From Schizochytrium sp. TIO01 (taxonomy: Eukaryota > Sar > Bigyra > Thraustochytrida > Thraustochytriidae), in the NCBI GenBank assembly GCA_004764695.1, contig SMSO01000036.1, positions 2,020,001-2,084,000 on the forward strand: a DNA stretch of 64,000 nucleotides, in the 5' to 3' direction. This document shows, piece after piece, positions 22,530 through 35,150 of the stretch. Positions within the stretch are counted from its first letter, which is position 1. Each line of letters begins with the position of its first letter. The notes under the pieces are model-generated. The model saw only the letters and a program-made list of their open reading frames with translations. It ran no database searches and was not told the DNA's origin. The position numbers and the translations under genes are program-made.

Positions 22530-25401
22530 GGTTGTTTTGATAAAAAATATTTCACCGCGCCGCGCAATGCTGATGCAAGCCCTATCTACAACAAGTATCT
22601 ATGAAACCTATCTGAATTTGGCTTCTTAATCCCGAGAGAGTCAATATTTAGAGTTGCAAACCTTTGAGCTCCACCAAAGCAAGTATTGTTATCTACCTTG
22701 AAAACGAAAGAGAGATATCTCTACTCCTGGCTTCTAGTCGAAGGGTAATCGAATCGTTGCTTGTAGCCTTAAGATGCTCAGTAATTAGCAACTTGGCGAT
22801 ATATTAATTCACGTGCACGTGTTATCGACGACGCCTTTATCAAAGATGGTAACTATCTTCAGGGCTGCTCCTTTGAACGAAAGTCGTTCAAATAAGCTTC
22901 AGGCTTCTAGCTCGACAGTCACAATCAAAGCCGGATCGAATACTTCAAAACACAGAAATTAAGCCACAACCAATAATCCTCGTCAAAGCTCGAAGTTTGA
23001 GCGCGCGACGAAACTTGAGAGGGAGAGCAAACAATTGAACAAGGCGCGTGCACGCGCCGACTCAATGAGTGATGCCAAACAATGTTGCGTGCAGAAACTC
23101 ACAACACACGAGTATCAACAACAAAACCCACGAAGCGAGCTAGGGACTCCAGCTGCGTGGCGTGGCGTAGCGTCCCTCCCAACGTCTCACGACCGTTCGG
23201 GATTTGGTCGCCCGCCGACAGACGTCGTAGGTAGTACTAGTTTCATCGAGCTTGAGAAGTGCACTCGTAGCATGCTAGTACCACTAAGACCTCTACATTT
23301 TCTATTACTGTCTACATATTCCAAGAATGGAATGAAAGAGTACCTGGGGAAAGGAACAGCTACTTTGGAACGATAGAACGTTCTGCGTAGGTGCTGCAGG
23401 GGTTCCACTGCTCATATTATCCTCATAAAGAGGTGCGCACACGTGCCGTGCGAGCAACCTACTTGAATCATCGGTGATCGTGATAGTAACTGAGCATGCA
23501 TGACTCGGCGCGTGGAAAGCCCCAAACAGAGAACTAAAATGCTGGTGGGTACAGGCAGCTAAGAGAGACGCCTAAGTGCTCTCGAGCGAGGTTGACTGCA
23601 TCATTGTCATCGTCTACCTGTGTGTACAAGTTGCCTTTACGTGACAACAGGGGATGGGTGTGCACGAGTTTCTACAAAAGAGCCCAGAAAAGGATGATGA
23701 ATGTCGTTAGCTACTACAAGTTGGCTGGCTGCAGCAGTTTGGGCCGCCGTAGTAGTCAAGGAAGTTCGCGTATGGGTGTAGGCGGTACCTACCTATAAAG
23801 TATCGAAAGCAGATCGGGGAATCGAATAGCGCTACGTATGTACTGCAAGCACTGGTGATCTCAGAATACACAACCCAGATACCTTACTGTGTTCCTAGAT
23901 TACAAAGGTCGCAGCAATTGCTTGAGAAGATAATAGAAGAACGTGGCAAAGACTCGCAAGAACCGAATATACTAAAGTGGCTAAAGTGCAAATATATGAT
24001 CTCCGGGCAGCAAGAGACTGAAGAATAGTTGGTGCTCGCCAGAGTATAACCTATTTAAAAAAAAGTAAAAAGGAAGGACTTTATAAGCTTAAAAAGTAGA
24101 AAGTGAATATCATTGTAGATACAAGCTCTTGGAGCAGCTGCGCAATGATTAATATGGTTGCAAAATTGTGAATCGAACGAATACTTTCCCCAACATAAAT
24201 GGTCTATACATGAAGATTGCTCGATGTCACTTCTCAAGACCTGAGAGGTTTTTAATAGGTGTATATTTACCAATATGAGAATGGTTATTCTAGTCGTGGC
24301 AGGTATGAACTTGAAGGTAGGGCTTCTCGAGAAATGATGTGGTCTATGAAGAACGAGATCATAAAATTATAGAACCAACGAGATTCAATGTACAGGTATG
24401 ATTTACAAGAATATATTATGACGAAACGACAAACCTAAATCGCAAAAGCAAAAGTGGTGATTTCAAATGTATTTAGATGCATCTGTGCTGGCCTAGACGA
24501 GGCACTGGCAAACCATATTCAATATATGCGAATTCTTGAAAGGTATTTATATTACGACAAGGTCAGATCAAAGCAAATCCCTCTACGAGCATCAGAGAAA
24601 GAAATAGTTCGCAAATATTGTTAAAAAAAATACACCACTCACTATTGGTCACGATACATCGACCCTCGTAGTTGCCCACCAGGACCAATTTCTATTTCGA
24701 AATGCCTAATGCCATATCACCAGTCTAAGCAATCAATGAAAAGTAATACCTGACACATGCAGACTGCTGAAGTCCTACACTCAAAAGCAGAAAATCACAT
24801 AGGAGTTCCTTCGCTTCATGATTTCTGGGCCAGAGTGATCAGGTTAGATTAATTCAGTTCCCGGGCTCATAATCTCCCAACCCATCATCCGAACAACCTA
24901 TCTCGAGTTCATTGCTGCACTTTCCATCATAAATCCACTGTTAAGTTGTGTAAACAAAGTTGATGAATAACTTCTAAACCCATCCACATCTCTTCATAAT
25001 AGGGATGCTATGCTGGCGATGGGGCTGGCAAGCAACAACCTACCATGGCACCAAGGTTTGTTGGATTTCGCAAACGTTTCTGTCGTTGACGATTTTTGGG
25101 AATTCTCTCTTGTCTGTTATGTCAACCTAATTGGGCATTTTCTGCAAATCGCACAATTCAGCCATAAGTAGACTATATACGTGGATACTCTACTGTATAC
25201 AACATCGTGTAAAGTATTGTAAGTGCACTATAGCACTTCGACAGACCTTCAAGTTGATTTCTCATTTTCTTCTGCTGTTGATTCTTCCGTCGAGACGCAA
25301 TTCCGCAATCCAACAGGGGCGGAGGCTCCGCGAGGCACGCAAAGGTCCCGCCGGCGGGAAGGCCTGCGGCGATAGCATTGGCTTAGGCACGAGAAAGTGA
25401 C
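22530..25401. other. divergent intergenic region
   Basis: Almost 2.9 kb between the start of the LRR-NEL gene (-) and the FYVE-SYLF gene (+). It must hold both promoters. Open frames such as 23035-23376 and 23592-23798 show no domain and are not called. The segment from about 24,050 to 25,250 is AT-rich and unremarkable. Confidence 0.5.
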
Positions 25402-28195
25402 ATGGCGGACGCCGGCAACGTCGGCAGCTCAGACTTACGGGAAGAGCCCGAAACCCGCGCTGCTCAGATCGAGAGTGGCAGCGAAGGTACAGCTGAGGCG
25501 GAGTCGGCAACTCCAAGCGCCACAGAGGTCTTTGCGAAGAACAAGAACAGCACTGAGGTGCAGAATTCCGAAACGGAAATGGATACTGCGGAAAAGGACT
25601 CCGTTCAAGCCACGAGTGGTCTTGAAGACAGCGATATCCAGAATCTCGATGACGCCGGAAACGCCGCAATCGACTGCCAAACTGGTCATGAGCAGGAAAT
25701 TGTTCAGGAGCGGAAGGATCTGAAGAGCTCAATGAAACAGAGCTCGGAGGTCCAACATGTGTCAAATGATGACGCAAGTGACGGAAATGGCTTGCTGGAA
25801 ACATCCAATGATCAGGACGAGAATGTAGAAGATTCGGCGGATGCAAATGAGAGCGACGAAGGATCTTGGGACGAACAGGACCCTTATACGCAAGTTCCAG
25901 CGCCATTCAATGGGGATGGTAGCGAGCTTGCACAAGGTCTCCAGACAATGCAACTTGACTCTCCCATGGGCTCAGACGATGAAGAAAATCACGAGGATCA
26001 GTCAAACATTTTGAGCTATGCAGAGGCAGTGGCTTTAGGGAGTAGTATTGATTCCCCTGAGGCTGCAAATACTAGTGGTGGTCAAAGCCCCCCCCCGAGC
26101 CTCAACCAGGACGAGCATGAGCACCAAGAAGAGCAAGTTGAGGTACCTGCGAGCCCGGGTAGTAGTGCTGACTACGCTTCTGCTACTAGCGAGCATGTTC
26201 CATCAGGCGATGATGATGATGATGATGATCATGAACGACCACGACCACGACGACGAGAGTGCCAACGATGTCCAAGGGGACCTCCATATGGAGAATGGTG
26301 TCAACGTTGTAGAAGGAGGCCACAGAGGAGCGGAGGATGAGATCGACGTCTCCAATAGCGTTGAACATGTACCTAAGAATGGAAGTACAATCAACACTGA
26401 TGAACCAAGCTTTACCGATTCTGGCGAAAGCAATGTGCCGATATCAGAGGCTAATGCGCCAGGTCAAAACATCGAAGAAGGACATACAGTTTCGCCTGAT
26501 AATGATCACAGAAACACTGTTGTACTTAAACCTGAGCACGAGCACGTTGAAGAAAATGCCTCCCCGGCAGTCGACAACGGAAACATCTCTAGCGTAAAGG
26601 CACAGGAGCAATCCAAACCACTTGCCTCTTCAGCACCACCTTTACCTGCTCGGGATAGTGAGGAAGAAGGCAATTTAGTTAACTTTGCTAGCCTTCCCGT
26701 GGAGTCAGAGTCGAAGGTTGCAGTTCCTGATGTTGTACCAACTGTAGATGCCACTATGGAAGCAGATATGGAAGATGCCCCACGCATTCCGGAAGACGAT
26801 GATGAAGCTGAACACGTGCATATTCAAGGTGACAACATCATGCAGAGCGATATTTTTGGCAATATTAATGCCAGTGAAGCAAGCAGGTCTGGGCCTGTCT
26901 ATAGTGGATCAGCGCCAGAAAATAACGAAGGCCATACCGGCGCATCTGTGGTCTCAGGTGGTATCAGTGAGGAAGATGCTACAACTAGCTCTGTTTTTCA
27001 GTTTGATTCAGCTAAGCCATGGTATATGTTTGGAAGAGGTACTGTAGATACGTCAGGAGCCTCAGGTGCACCGGCTTGGGAACCAGATGCTTCGAAGTCT
27101 GAGTGTACTTTATGCCGGAGTAAATTTGACTTTTTCCGTCGCAGACATCACTGTCGCATGGATGGCAAAATTTATTGTAAGAACTGTTGTAATCAGTTTC
27201 GGCTCTTGCCTGCACAATTCGGTGTTCGTGAGCCTCAACGTGTATGCAATACCTGCTGCACGAAGTTGGACCCACTTCAAGATGAGCTTGCAGCGACTAT
27301 TAGCAATGCAACAAGAGAGCTTGGTCGCTCAGGTGGCAGCGCTGCTAGTGGCAATTGCGCACCAGGAGCGCATATGGGTAGTGCAAGTAGCACTACCAGT
27401 GATGAGTCAACTCAACACTCGCAGTCATCTAGCTTGTCTTCTCCAGGTGCTCTCTTGGGAGGTAGGGTAAACATTTCCTCACCTGTGAGTTTTTCAATGT
27501 CAGCAGAAATAATGAAAGCAGCAAATGCTGTAGATAATTTCTTTGGAACTTCTCAGCAGTCTATGTTGCGGGATGAATATATTCCTGCAATGTTGCTGAA
27601 GCAGGCCAAGGGGATTGCTTTCTTAACTGTTGTCAAGATGGGTTTCGTTGTGACTACACGCTTTGGCACTGGCCTTGTGGTTGGTCGAGACCGGCATGGA
27701 TCATGGACTGCTCCTAGCGCTATCGGTCTAGCTGGTTTTGGATGGGGTGCACAAATGGGGGGCGAAGTTACAGATTTTGTAATTATTCTCAATACAGAAA
27801 GTGCAGTTGATGCTTTTAGTGGGAACAGCCAGGTTGCCTTGGGATCCCAATTGAGCCTCGCCGCTGGTCCACTCGGTCGGACTGGAGAAGCTTCTGTAAA
27901 TGTAAGCATGGGTGGCGAGAGCCGTATTGCCCCTTCTTATACGTACTCCCAGTCGAAGGGCCTCTTTGTAGGTATCAGTCTTGAAGGTGCTGTCATCCGA
28001 GCTCGCGCGGATGTGAATGAGCGCTTTTATGGAAAGCACTATGACCCGAAGGATATTCTTGGAACTCGAGTACCTCGCCCCAAGGCTGCAGAGCCCTTGT
28101 ATGAGGCTTTACAGCGGGCGTGTGAAAGAGACACCTCGGCCGGTAACGCATCTCCTATGGGCGTGACGCGTGCACCACTCATGGACGAGATCTAA
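25402..28195 (+). CDS. FYVE-SYLF (Ysc84-like) membrane-trafficking protein (one frame break)
   Basis: About 930 residues if one surplus base near 26,234 is removed. The first 555 residues are acidic, low in complexity and probably disordered. A FYVE zinc finger follows (about 555-625): WEPD, CTLC, the basic RRHHCR motif, then IYCKNC and RVCNTCC. At the fourth zinc-ligand position the usual Cys of the RHHCRxCG motif is an Asp (D587, in RMDGK). A Ser-rich linker leads to a SYLF/DUF500 domain (about 700-886), with AKGIAFLTVVKMGFVVTTRFG, GLVVGRD and SLEGAVIRAR typical of the family. FYVE domains bind PI3P on endosomes, and SYLF domains of the Ysc84/SH3YL1 type bind membranes and actin. Together they suggest an endosome or actin-linked trafficking factor, like the FYVE-SYLF proteins of other protists. 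The ATG at 25402 begins the first acidic frame, and the second frame carries both domains. Confidence 0.85.
26205..26262 (+). other. frame break in an acidic GAT/GAC tract
   Basis: The 25402 frame reads a run of Asp and then leaves acidic sequence for Arg/Pro-rich sequence, stopping at 26340. The frame of the FYVE-SYLF half becomes acidic just here. Loss of one A from the AA at 26234-26235 would keep the acidic tract unbroken. No GT...AG intron fits. Confidence 0.75.
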
Positions 28196-28919
28196 TATTG
28201 TGTATTGGGCGGTAGAGGCACTAGCATTTTACATTCTAGATTTTGCACATGTTTGTCTACCGGCAAGCACAATTCATTTCGTGTCCATGCATTGAATACC
28301 CTATCGTGACCATGACTCCACATTGGATTCGCTCTTTACAATAACAGGGAGGTTGAAGCTCCTCTGCTTTTTAGCGCTCCTAAGGTTGTATGGAAACTCT
28401 CTTGTAGTCTTCCATTGATAATGACCAGGAATATGCGATTTTGGTGTCTCTAGCCCTAGTTAATGAGAACTCCTCGCTTTCATCAAAACAATTCTGCTTG
28501 CACACAACGCTTGGAAGTTTAAGCTGCGAATTGGCGTACTACCGGCTTGTATTTCAAGGAATCTTTTCTTGCCGCCTCCAAACTCTGCAAACCAATTCTA
28601 CACTTTCCCTTACTCCATTCTTTATACATAGATATTTTCAAGACACTGAATTCGATGCTCAGTCGTGTCTTCTGATTAAAAGCATGGATTAATCGTCGAA
28701 TTATCTTCTATCGTAAAAATTAAATTTATGCTATTTGCTGTTTTAACACGAAGATATTCTGTTGCGTAAGCCACATAGATCTGATCATCTTCGATTTCAA
28801 ATTTAAACCTTGGAAGATGGGGATGAATGTGGTGAGAAAATTATGGGTCTATGTGTACAGTTTGGTTATTCATTACAGTTTTTTTTTGCGAGGTCATGAA
28901 GAATTCCTTTTCAGTCTTT
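28196..28919. other. convergent 3' spacer
   Basis: 724 bases between the FYVE-SYLF stop (+) and the stop of the unknown gene (-). AT-rich and without a recognisable gene. Confidence 0.55.
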
Positions 28920-31246
28920 TTATGAGCAGATTTTTGTACGTAAACTTGTGTGAATGTCTATTTCCTGTAATATAATTTTTTCTGCAGCTCGAACTCGGAT
29001 CCATTCATCCTTACTACAACGCGGCCACCAAGATGGTCCACTTGACACTATTTTCCAAGCTTTATCCATTTTCTCTACTTCTTCAGCACGTAAGGCAGCT
29101 AATTTTTCCGAAACCCGAAGGACTGGTTTTCCATCTACCAAGACGCGACGAGTAGCCTGTCTCGGAGTCACTGGTCGATTCTCTATAGGAACTGCAATTA
29201 TAAAAGGGTTCATCCGCAGTGGCATAAGATCACCATACCACTGATGGAGCTCTGGGATTTCGTCAAGATAATCCAAATGGGTAAGCATACGGACAAGGAC
29301 ATTGCCTCCACCCCATATGAATGGGTAAGTCTTGGGGTGGTGGTCAGGATTATTTGACGCGGCCAAATCATTTCTTGCTTGACGCCACTGAGTAATTCCT
29401 TCCACCAATGAACATGTTGCAAGGCGTAACTCAAAAATGAGCTTGGTAGTTTGGTCATATGCGTGGTTTCGAGCTGCATGTGTACTCACAGTGCGATAAG
29501 CATGTGTATTGTCTGTGACTACTTGTCGTAGGCTTTCGTGAAGCTTTGTGTAAAGAATCACACGCTTGATTGTGGTTTGGAGCTTTCGATCGACTTGATC
29601 TTGTAGTCTTTCACGTCGAAGTTTTTCACTAAGCGTCTCATTAGCAGGAGCTTCTCTTGAGTTGGGGATTTGTCGCTCCTCGTCAGAATATCGCACATCA
29701 TATTCGTTAGAGGGGGGTTGACGATTATGCGATTTGCGAGAAGGCCTCTTTCTGTGATGAGGTTCCAATCGCGATCTTTGTGGTTTTGTAGTCACCCATT
29801 GCGGCTTGGGCGCAGGCCCTGTAACCTTTTCCAATCGACGGCTTTCTGCTGCAGGTTTCAAAGGAGTTTTCCACCGGATTGGAGGGCTTCTGCTGCTTCG
29901 GGGGCCGTCAAGCGATTTTGGGTGCGAAGATTGTAAAGTTCTTTCCCAAGTTTCATTTCGTGGTGCACCAGGCCGTCGATGAGATCATCCATGGAATAAC
30001 TCCCTTTGGCTACAAGTTCCTGTAGCGATTCCCGGACATACTCATTAGCTTTGTCGAGCGGATTTCCTACATTTACCCCGTCTATGATTTCTACTTCCTT
30101 CTCAACGAAGTGTTTATTCTGTTGACCAGAAGGCTTATCTGCAATGCCTGGTGTAGATTGACTATACTCTTCATAGGTACAAATACTGGAGTTAGACTCT
30201 TGTCTCTGGGGAGGTGGTGGTTCATTTGTGTTTTTAGGTCTTCCATAGGACGAGTGTTCAATATTTGTATTCTCAAGTTTCTTTTTATGCTCAGCCTCTG
30301 GAGCTGCTGATTCTTGATGTAGAAATTCCTCCAAGTCATCCTCGTATTCAGCTTGAAGGCGGTCAGCAAGCTCAGAGTAAATAGGCAAAGCATCCTGTAA
30401 AGGGGCTGCAGCGTTTAAAATTGCAGTGTGAGAGCCTAATTTAAAGTCTGGACTTTGGGAAATCTTGAACTTGGACATTCCCATATCGCGAAGTGTATTC
30501 GCTCGGAAGAACATTGATTGAACCTGTGTATTGTTCATTCTGGGGGGCTTAGTCAAGAGCTTGCGACGCTTGTCCTCTATCAAGGCTTCTTCTTCAGCTC
30601 GCTGCCTTGCAATAAAATCCTCCTCAGGCGTGTCTGGCCTACGCTTTATGAAGGCCTCGTGGCCCCTCGTATGCAGTATTTGATCAACTGCTTCGCGCCA
30701 TAAGCCATGACGAACCATATCTGCATCTAATTTAAGATCTAGTCCGGGGGGTGGAAGCATATCCTTAGCTTTGTCGAGAAGCACTGGGTCGCTCAAATAG
30801 AACATAGCCTTTTCATGGGCCTGAAAAATATGATCAAAATGCTCAGAGTGGCGTCGAAGATACACCACACAAAGGGCAAGGGTCCATTTCCAGTGTGTGA
30901 TGCCATCGGGAGGATCTGGTATACCATGGCCACTGCCTAATATTTCTTTAATTCGTTCATTATTCACAGGCCATTTACCATCGCTTTCTTGAAAGCTTGT
31001 GAGCTCCAAAAGTTCTGGAGGTACACCTGCCACTTGATCTGCTCGCACCTTTTGTTCAGCCTGCCGTATTTTGATCAGCTCATCGTTTCGAATAGATTGA
31101 AGAGATTTTTCTGGGTGTTTGACACTCAAGTATCCGTCTTTGAGTGCCCTTCGGACCTGCCTGGAGCGAGTAAAAGCTTTGTTGAATACTTCAAACTCTT
31201 GGAGTTGTCTTGAACGGCGCTCCCGCTGCCGTTGCGTCAAGTACAT
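28920..31246 (-). CDS. conserved-looking protein of unknown function (one frame break)
   Basis: About 775 residues if one base is restored at a T4 run (29867-29870). As given, a 462-residue frame from the ATG at 31246 ends exactly where a second frame opens, with a 4-base overlap. The first part is charged and helical. Its segment LTSFQESDGKWPVNNERIKE, followed by WKWTLALCVVYLRR, recalls the 'LQ-x-x-DGSW ... WATALALAYL' module found after VWA domains in VWA5A/PARP4-like proteins; this is a weak resemblance. The middle is low in complexity. The C-terminal part (about 560-720) is helical, with WRQARND, PFIWGGGNVLVRMLTHLDYLD and PLRMNPFII, and could be a second conserved module. No signal peptide, membrane span or catalytic motif is seen. 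I do not recognise the family. Confidence 0.7.
29858..29872 (-). other. frame break at a homopolymer
   Basis: On the coding strand GGTGGAAAACTCC reads to a stop (TGA) at 29858-29860. With one more A in the A-run the reading passes smoothly into the second frame, without a stop and with similar composition. The second frame has only a TTG at its start, which argues against it being a separate gene. Confidence 0.75.
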
Positions 31247-31517
31247 GGGCGTTGTCTCGATGTAGTGTCATGCAGGCCGGCTGCCAAGCATTTTGCGCGC
31301 TCTCGAGAATGTTTTTCAGCTAGAGTACCCCTCGTCTGTGAAGAGGTTCATCAGCTTTACGGCGTCCTGAAAATTGTTCTCGTTGTTCAACGGCTTAATT
31401 TGGTAAATATCCACAGTATAAAATCTGTTTTACCTATTTCTCCTTCCATTGGTACGCCAGTAGCTAGCTAGCTAGCGAGCTAGCTATATTACCTAGTTTT
31501 GAGAAGGAGCATGTAAA

Positions 31518-31563
31518 CCTTGGAGCACTTCGCGGTCCAACCTTGGAGCACTTCGCGGTCCAA
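31518..31563. repeat. 23-bp direct tandem duplication
   Basis: Two perfect adjacent copies of a 23-base unit that starts CCTTGGAGCACTTCGCGG, with the beginning of a third (CCTTG) following. It lies 270 bases upstream of the start of the unknown (-) gene. Confidence 0.9.
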
Positions 31564-34500
31564 CCTTGAAATCGGTAGATATGTATCGATTGGTATGCCC
31601 TGAGACATCGAAACCTTCTTCCTCTGTATCAGCCATAATTCCTCATTGATAATTAATTACCAGCCAACCTTTTCCCAGTTGATTCTAAACTGCAGATTTA
31701 AGCAAATGCGCCATTTACCCACGGACGTACTTCTAATTTACTCGCAAACGTGCTCTTAAGTTTCAAAGCAGTACATTCTTTGATCCTACTACTATGTCAC
31801 AGCTGAGAGTTTGTATAGGAACATGGGTTTTCAACCAAAGGAAAAAGAAAAAAGAAAAAAGAAAAAAGAAAAAACATTACAGTATACATGTTATATAACA
31901 ATATCCATGTCTCTACTAGAGTTCATCATTTTTTAAATAAAAGTTTTTAACAATTTAAATTTTACAAAAGAAAAGAAACGAGATAGGGGAAGAACTTTTT
32001 TAAAATGCTGTTAAAAAAGCCTGCCTAACTGTGGAGCATGGCAGCTCTCGTTTAATAACGCGGTCAAAAGCCGCAGTTACCAGTGCTCTGCCGATGCACG
32101 AGCCGAAGGCTGCACTTCCTCGTCGTGCTCACAAACACACGAACGAAAGTCAAGAAACTGCTTGTTTTGCCACGTGAAGGAGTCTGAGGGACCTCTTTCC
32201 CAGCACCTTAGCCTGACCTGGTCCACTCGAGTTCTCTGCTTTTGCAATGCTGATTGGCCGCCTTTTTAATTAATTAATTAACTCCCTTCCTGTCATTCTT
32301 TCATTCTAAACAATACAATCTTTCTCCAGCAAGAAGAAGGAGGTTTCAAGAATCAAATCATAATCAGAAGGAGAGGATAACAAAGAACCTCTCGGAGACG
32401 ATGGGTTCTTGCGAAACTTCTCTAAACGATAGCGACGAACTCCTCTCGAAACAGGACGCCGACTGCTACTCACTGCTACGCGCCACTACCGAGGCGAGGC
32501 GCTTCCGGTGGCCCCCAGAACTACAGCTCAACACATCGCTCGATCGACCCTTCGATCCTCTGCCCAAAGCTTGTGCCCCAACGCGAAGGCAGCGAGCGAG
32601 CTTCCGGGCCTGCTAGCTAGCGAGGTAGCAGCTGGCGAGGCACCGCCGCTCTCGACATGCGTAGCGAGCGAGGCTGGCTGGCTGGCTGCGTACGGCAGGC
32701 TAGGGCCCGGGTTCTCGGGTTCTCGGAGGACCTGCTCTGGCGCAGCGCAGTCCTTTGGGCTGCTGCAGTCGCGGCTGTTTGTTGGAGAGCTAAGAACCGA
32801 TTGCCATCTAGCTTCGAGGCCTCTTGTGTGAGAAGCAGGCAGGCAGGCAAGCAGGCAAGCAGGCAAGCGAGCAAGCCCGCCTTCTTCACGCAGAGCAGAG
32901 AAGAGCTGAGAGACTGCAGCGCCACCTCTGCCCGTGCCCGTGCCTGTGCCTGTGCCTGTGCCTCGGTCCGCGAGGCCTCGGGGCTCCTGTTGTCTGTCAA
33001 CTGTGCTCGCTTCTCCTTCGCTTTGCCATCGCGATTCATCGAAAGACAGAGCAGCAAAGCAAACCTTAAGAAAGAAGTAAAAACAACAGACTAACACAGG
33101 AAAGAAAGAAAAGGAAAGGAAGGAAAAGAAATACATGAATGGAGGCTCTTATTATTTTTATAATTAAAAGAGAAAAGAAGAGGGTTTAGGCCTCAGCGAC
33201 CTACTAGGTCGGTACTACGTCCCTCCCGTAGGTGTAAGAAATCGAAAGGAGTTAACCAACAAAACAAAGGTCTCAGGGGGTCCACAGACATCGCTAGCTA
33301 GCTACTCTCCCGCGGAGCTCGAAAGGGCCAGCCAGTCGGCCTCCGAGCCAGTGACGTCAGAGAAATAAACCAAAGAAAGTCGAGCAGGAGGAGCTTCGAG
33401 GTATTCTTCATTCGTTGATTTATCTATTCATTGATCCCTTCGTTGACAGAACTTCTAAAATATTCAACTTAGCGAAAGCCCAAGCCACTACAATCACGCA
33501 TTACTTGGTTCTAACATACATAGGCAGAGATTTCTCAGCCAGAGGGGCTCTTCAACATCAGCTCTTTTACGACTTGACTATTTGCTATTCGTAGAAAAAT
33601 CATCACTCAAGTCAATATAAATATACAAAAGGCCCGGAGATTAAAGAGGTCGATCGACTGAATCGTTCTCTATCTTTAGCGGAGGCTAAGCTCGATGGCA
33701 ATTCGCCGTCGCGGAACTCGAACTCGAGTAAAAAAGCCTATTATCCTGCTCAAAAGACCAACTTATAAAAAAGGCTCACTGGCATGCTTTAAAAGTTCGC
33801 ACTTAACAGCGGATGAGTCAAAAGATAGAAAGAAAGAAAGAATTACAAGACAAGACAAGCAAGCCAAGCAGGTCAAGCATCAAAATTTCATTGGCAGGGG
33901 GCGTTACAAAGTCCTCCAGGTCTTGTCGTTTTGCAAATTTGTAGTGCCCGGCAAATTTAACATGTCAACATGAGCCGAGAAGCAAATTCAAGGGGCAGCA
34001 GATTCTGAAAACTAAAGGAACTTCATTGTTTTCTAATTGTCAATAAACCAGAGGTTAGTTTTATCTTTGTTAAAATTCTCTCGTATGCACAATCTACCGT
34101 CATAGACGATAGCTGTAGTACTGACTAGGCAACGCACTTGCCATCGAAGGATGGTGAGTTCTTCCCAACCTTCTAGCTCAGATTCCCTCCGAGTTCTTGT
34201 TTTGCGAGAGTTAGTCAGCCACAAGACAAATGAACTTGAACGAAATGAGCTTCTAGACAGTGCTACTGCTTCGTATGTTTCTTCTAGCCTGCGGGTGAAA
34301 GAAAAATAAATCGCGTTCGTTACCTTGCATTGAAAATTGAAAAAAGAAAATGTACTGGTGGACATGGTTGTCTTTTCACTTCTAAAAGCGAACAGCCATC
34401 GATCAGTAATTCCCTATAATTAAGGTGGTAGCCCAGCTTTCTTGCTTTTCTACATCCAGGATACCTACCAGAACAGGTATTTGGCTCTGCACACGTAGGC

Positions 34501-34749
34501 ATTAAAATTCAAAGTAGCATGATTTTTCATTTCACTTATTCAAGGAAAATCTTCACTTATTTTTATCCATGATAGATAGTTATGTTCATTTCTAATAAGA
34601 CTTTTTTTAACATTGCCAAACGTATTAACTAGCCCCCCATGAAAGCTTCTACTTGAGGCGGGCTCAGAGGTTTCTCCCCTCCATCAAGAAGGCGAGAGGG
34701 TATACAGCAATTATACACAAAGGCGTTTTGTGTAGATAGCCACTCACCC

Positions 34750-35150
34750 AATCTTTCTCTGTGTCTCCATGTTCCTCTCTCTACCCCTCTGCATTTTCCC
34801 CCCTCTGTCTCTCCTCTCCTCTCCTCTCTCACTACCTCTATCTGTCTCTCTGCCTCCCCCTCTCCCTCACTCCCCTACTAAACTTTCACCTCAAAATCTC
34901 CCCCCATTTCCCTCTCTCCGCACTGGCACTATTATTCCCTGTTTCACTCTCTTCCCCTCTCAGGCTCTCACTCCCTCATTCCCACTCTGCTCCACTGCCT
35001 TGCTCTCCGCTCCCTCACCAACTCTCCCTCTCCCCCTCTCACATACTTGTTCATCAATCTCCCTCACAAAGCTCCTGAGTGCACAACTCAAAGCAGTCTC
35101 CCTCTCCTCTCTCCGCTCCTTGTCAAAACAGGGCCTTCGATCAACGATCA
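34750..35150. repeat. CT-rich polypyrimidine tract
   Basis: About 400 bases in which the + strand is overwhelmingly C and T, with CTCTCC/CTCCCT-like units. The open frames across it (Ser/Leu/Pro-rich) are a consequence of composition. Such tracts can form triplex DNA. Confidence 0.7.
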
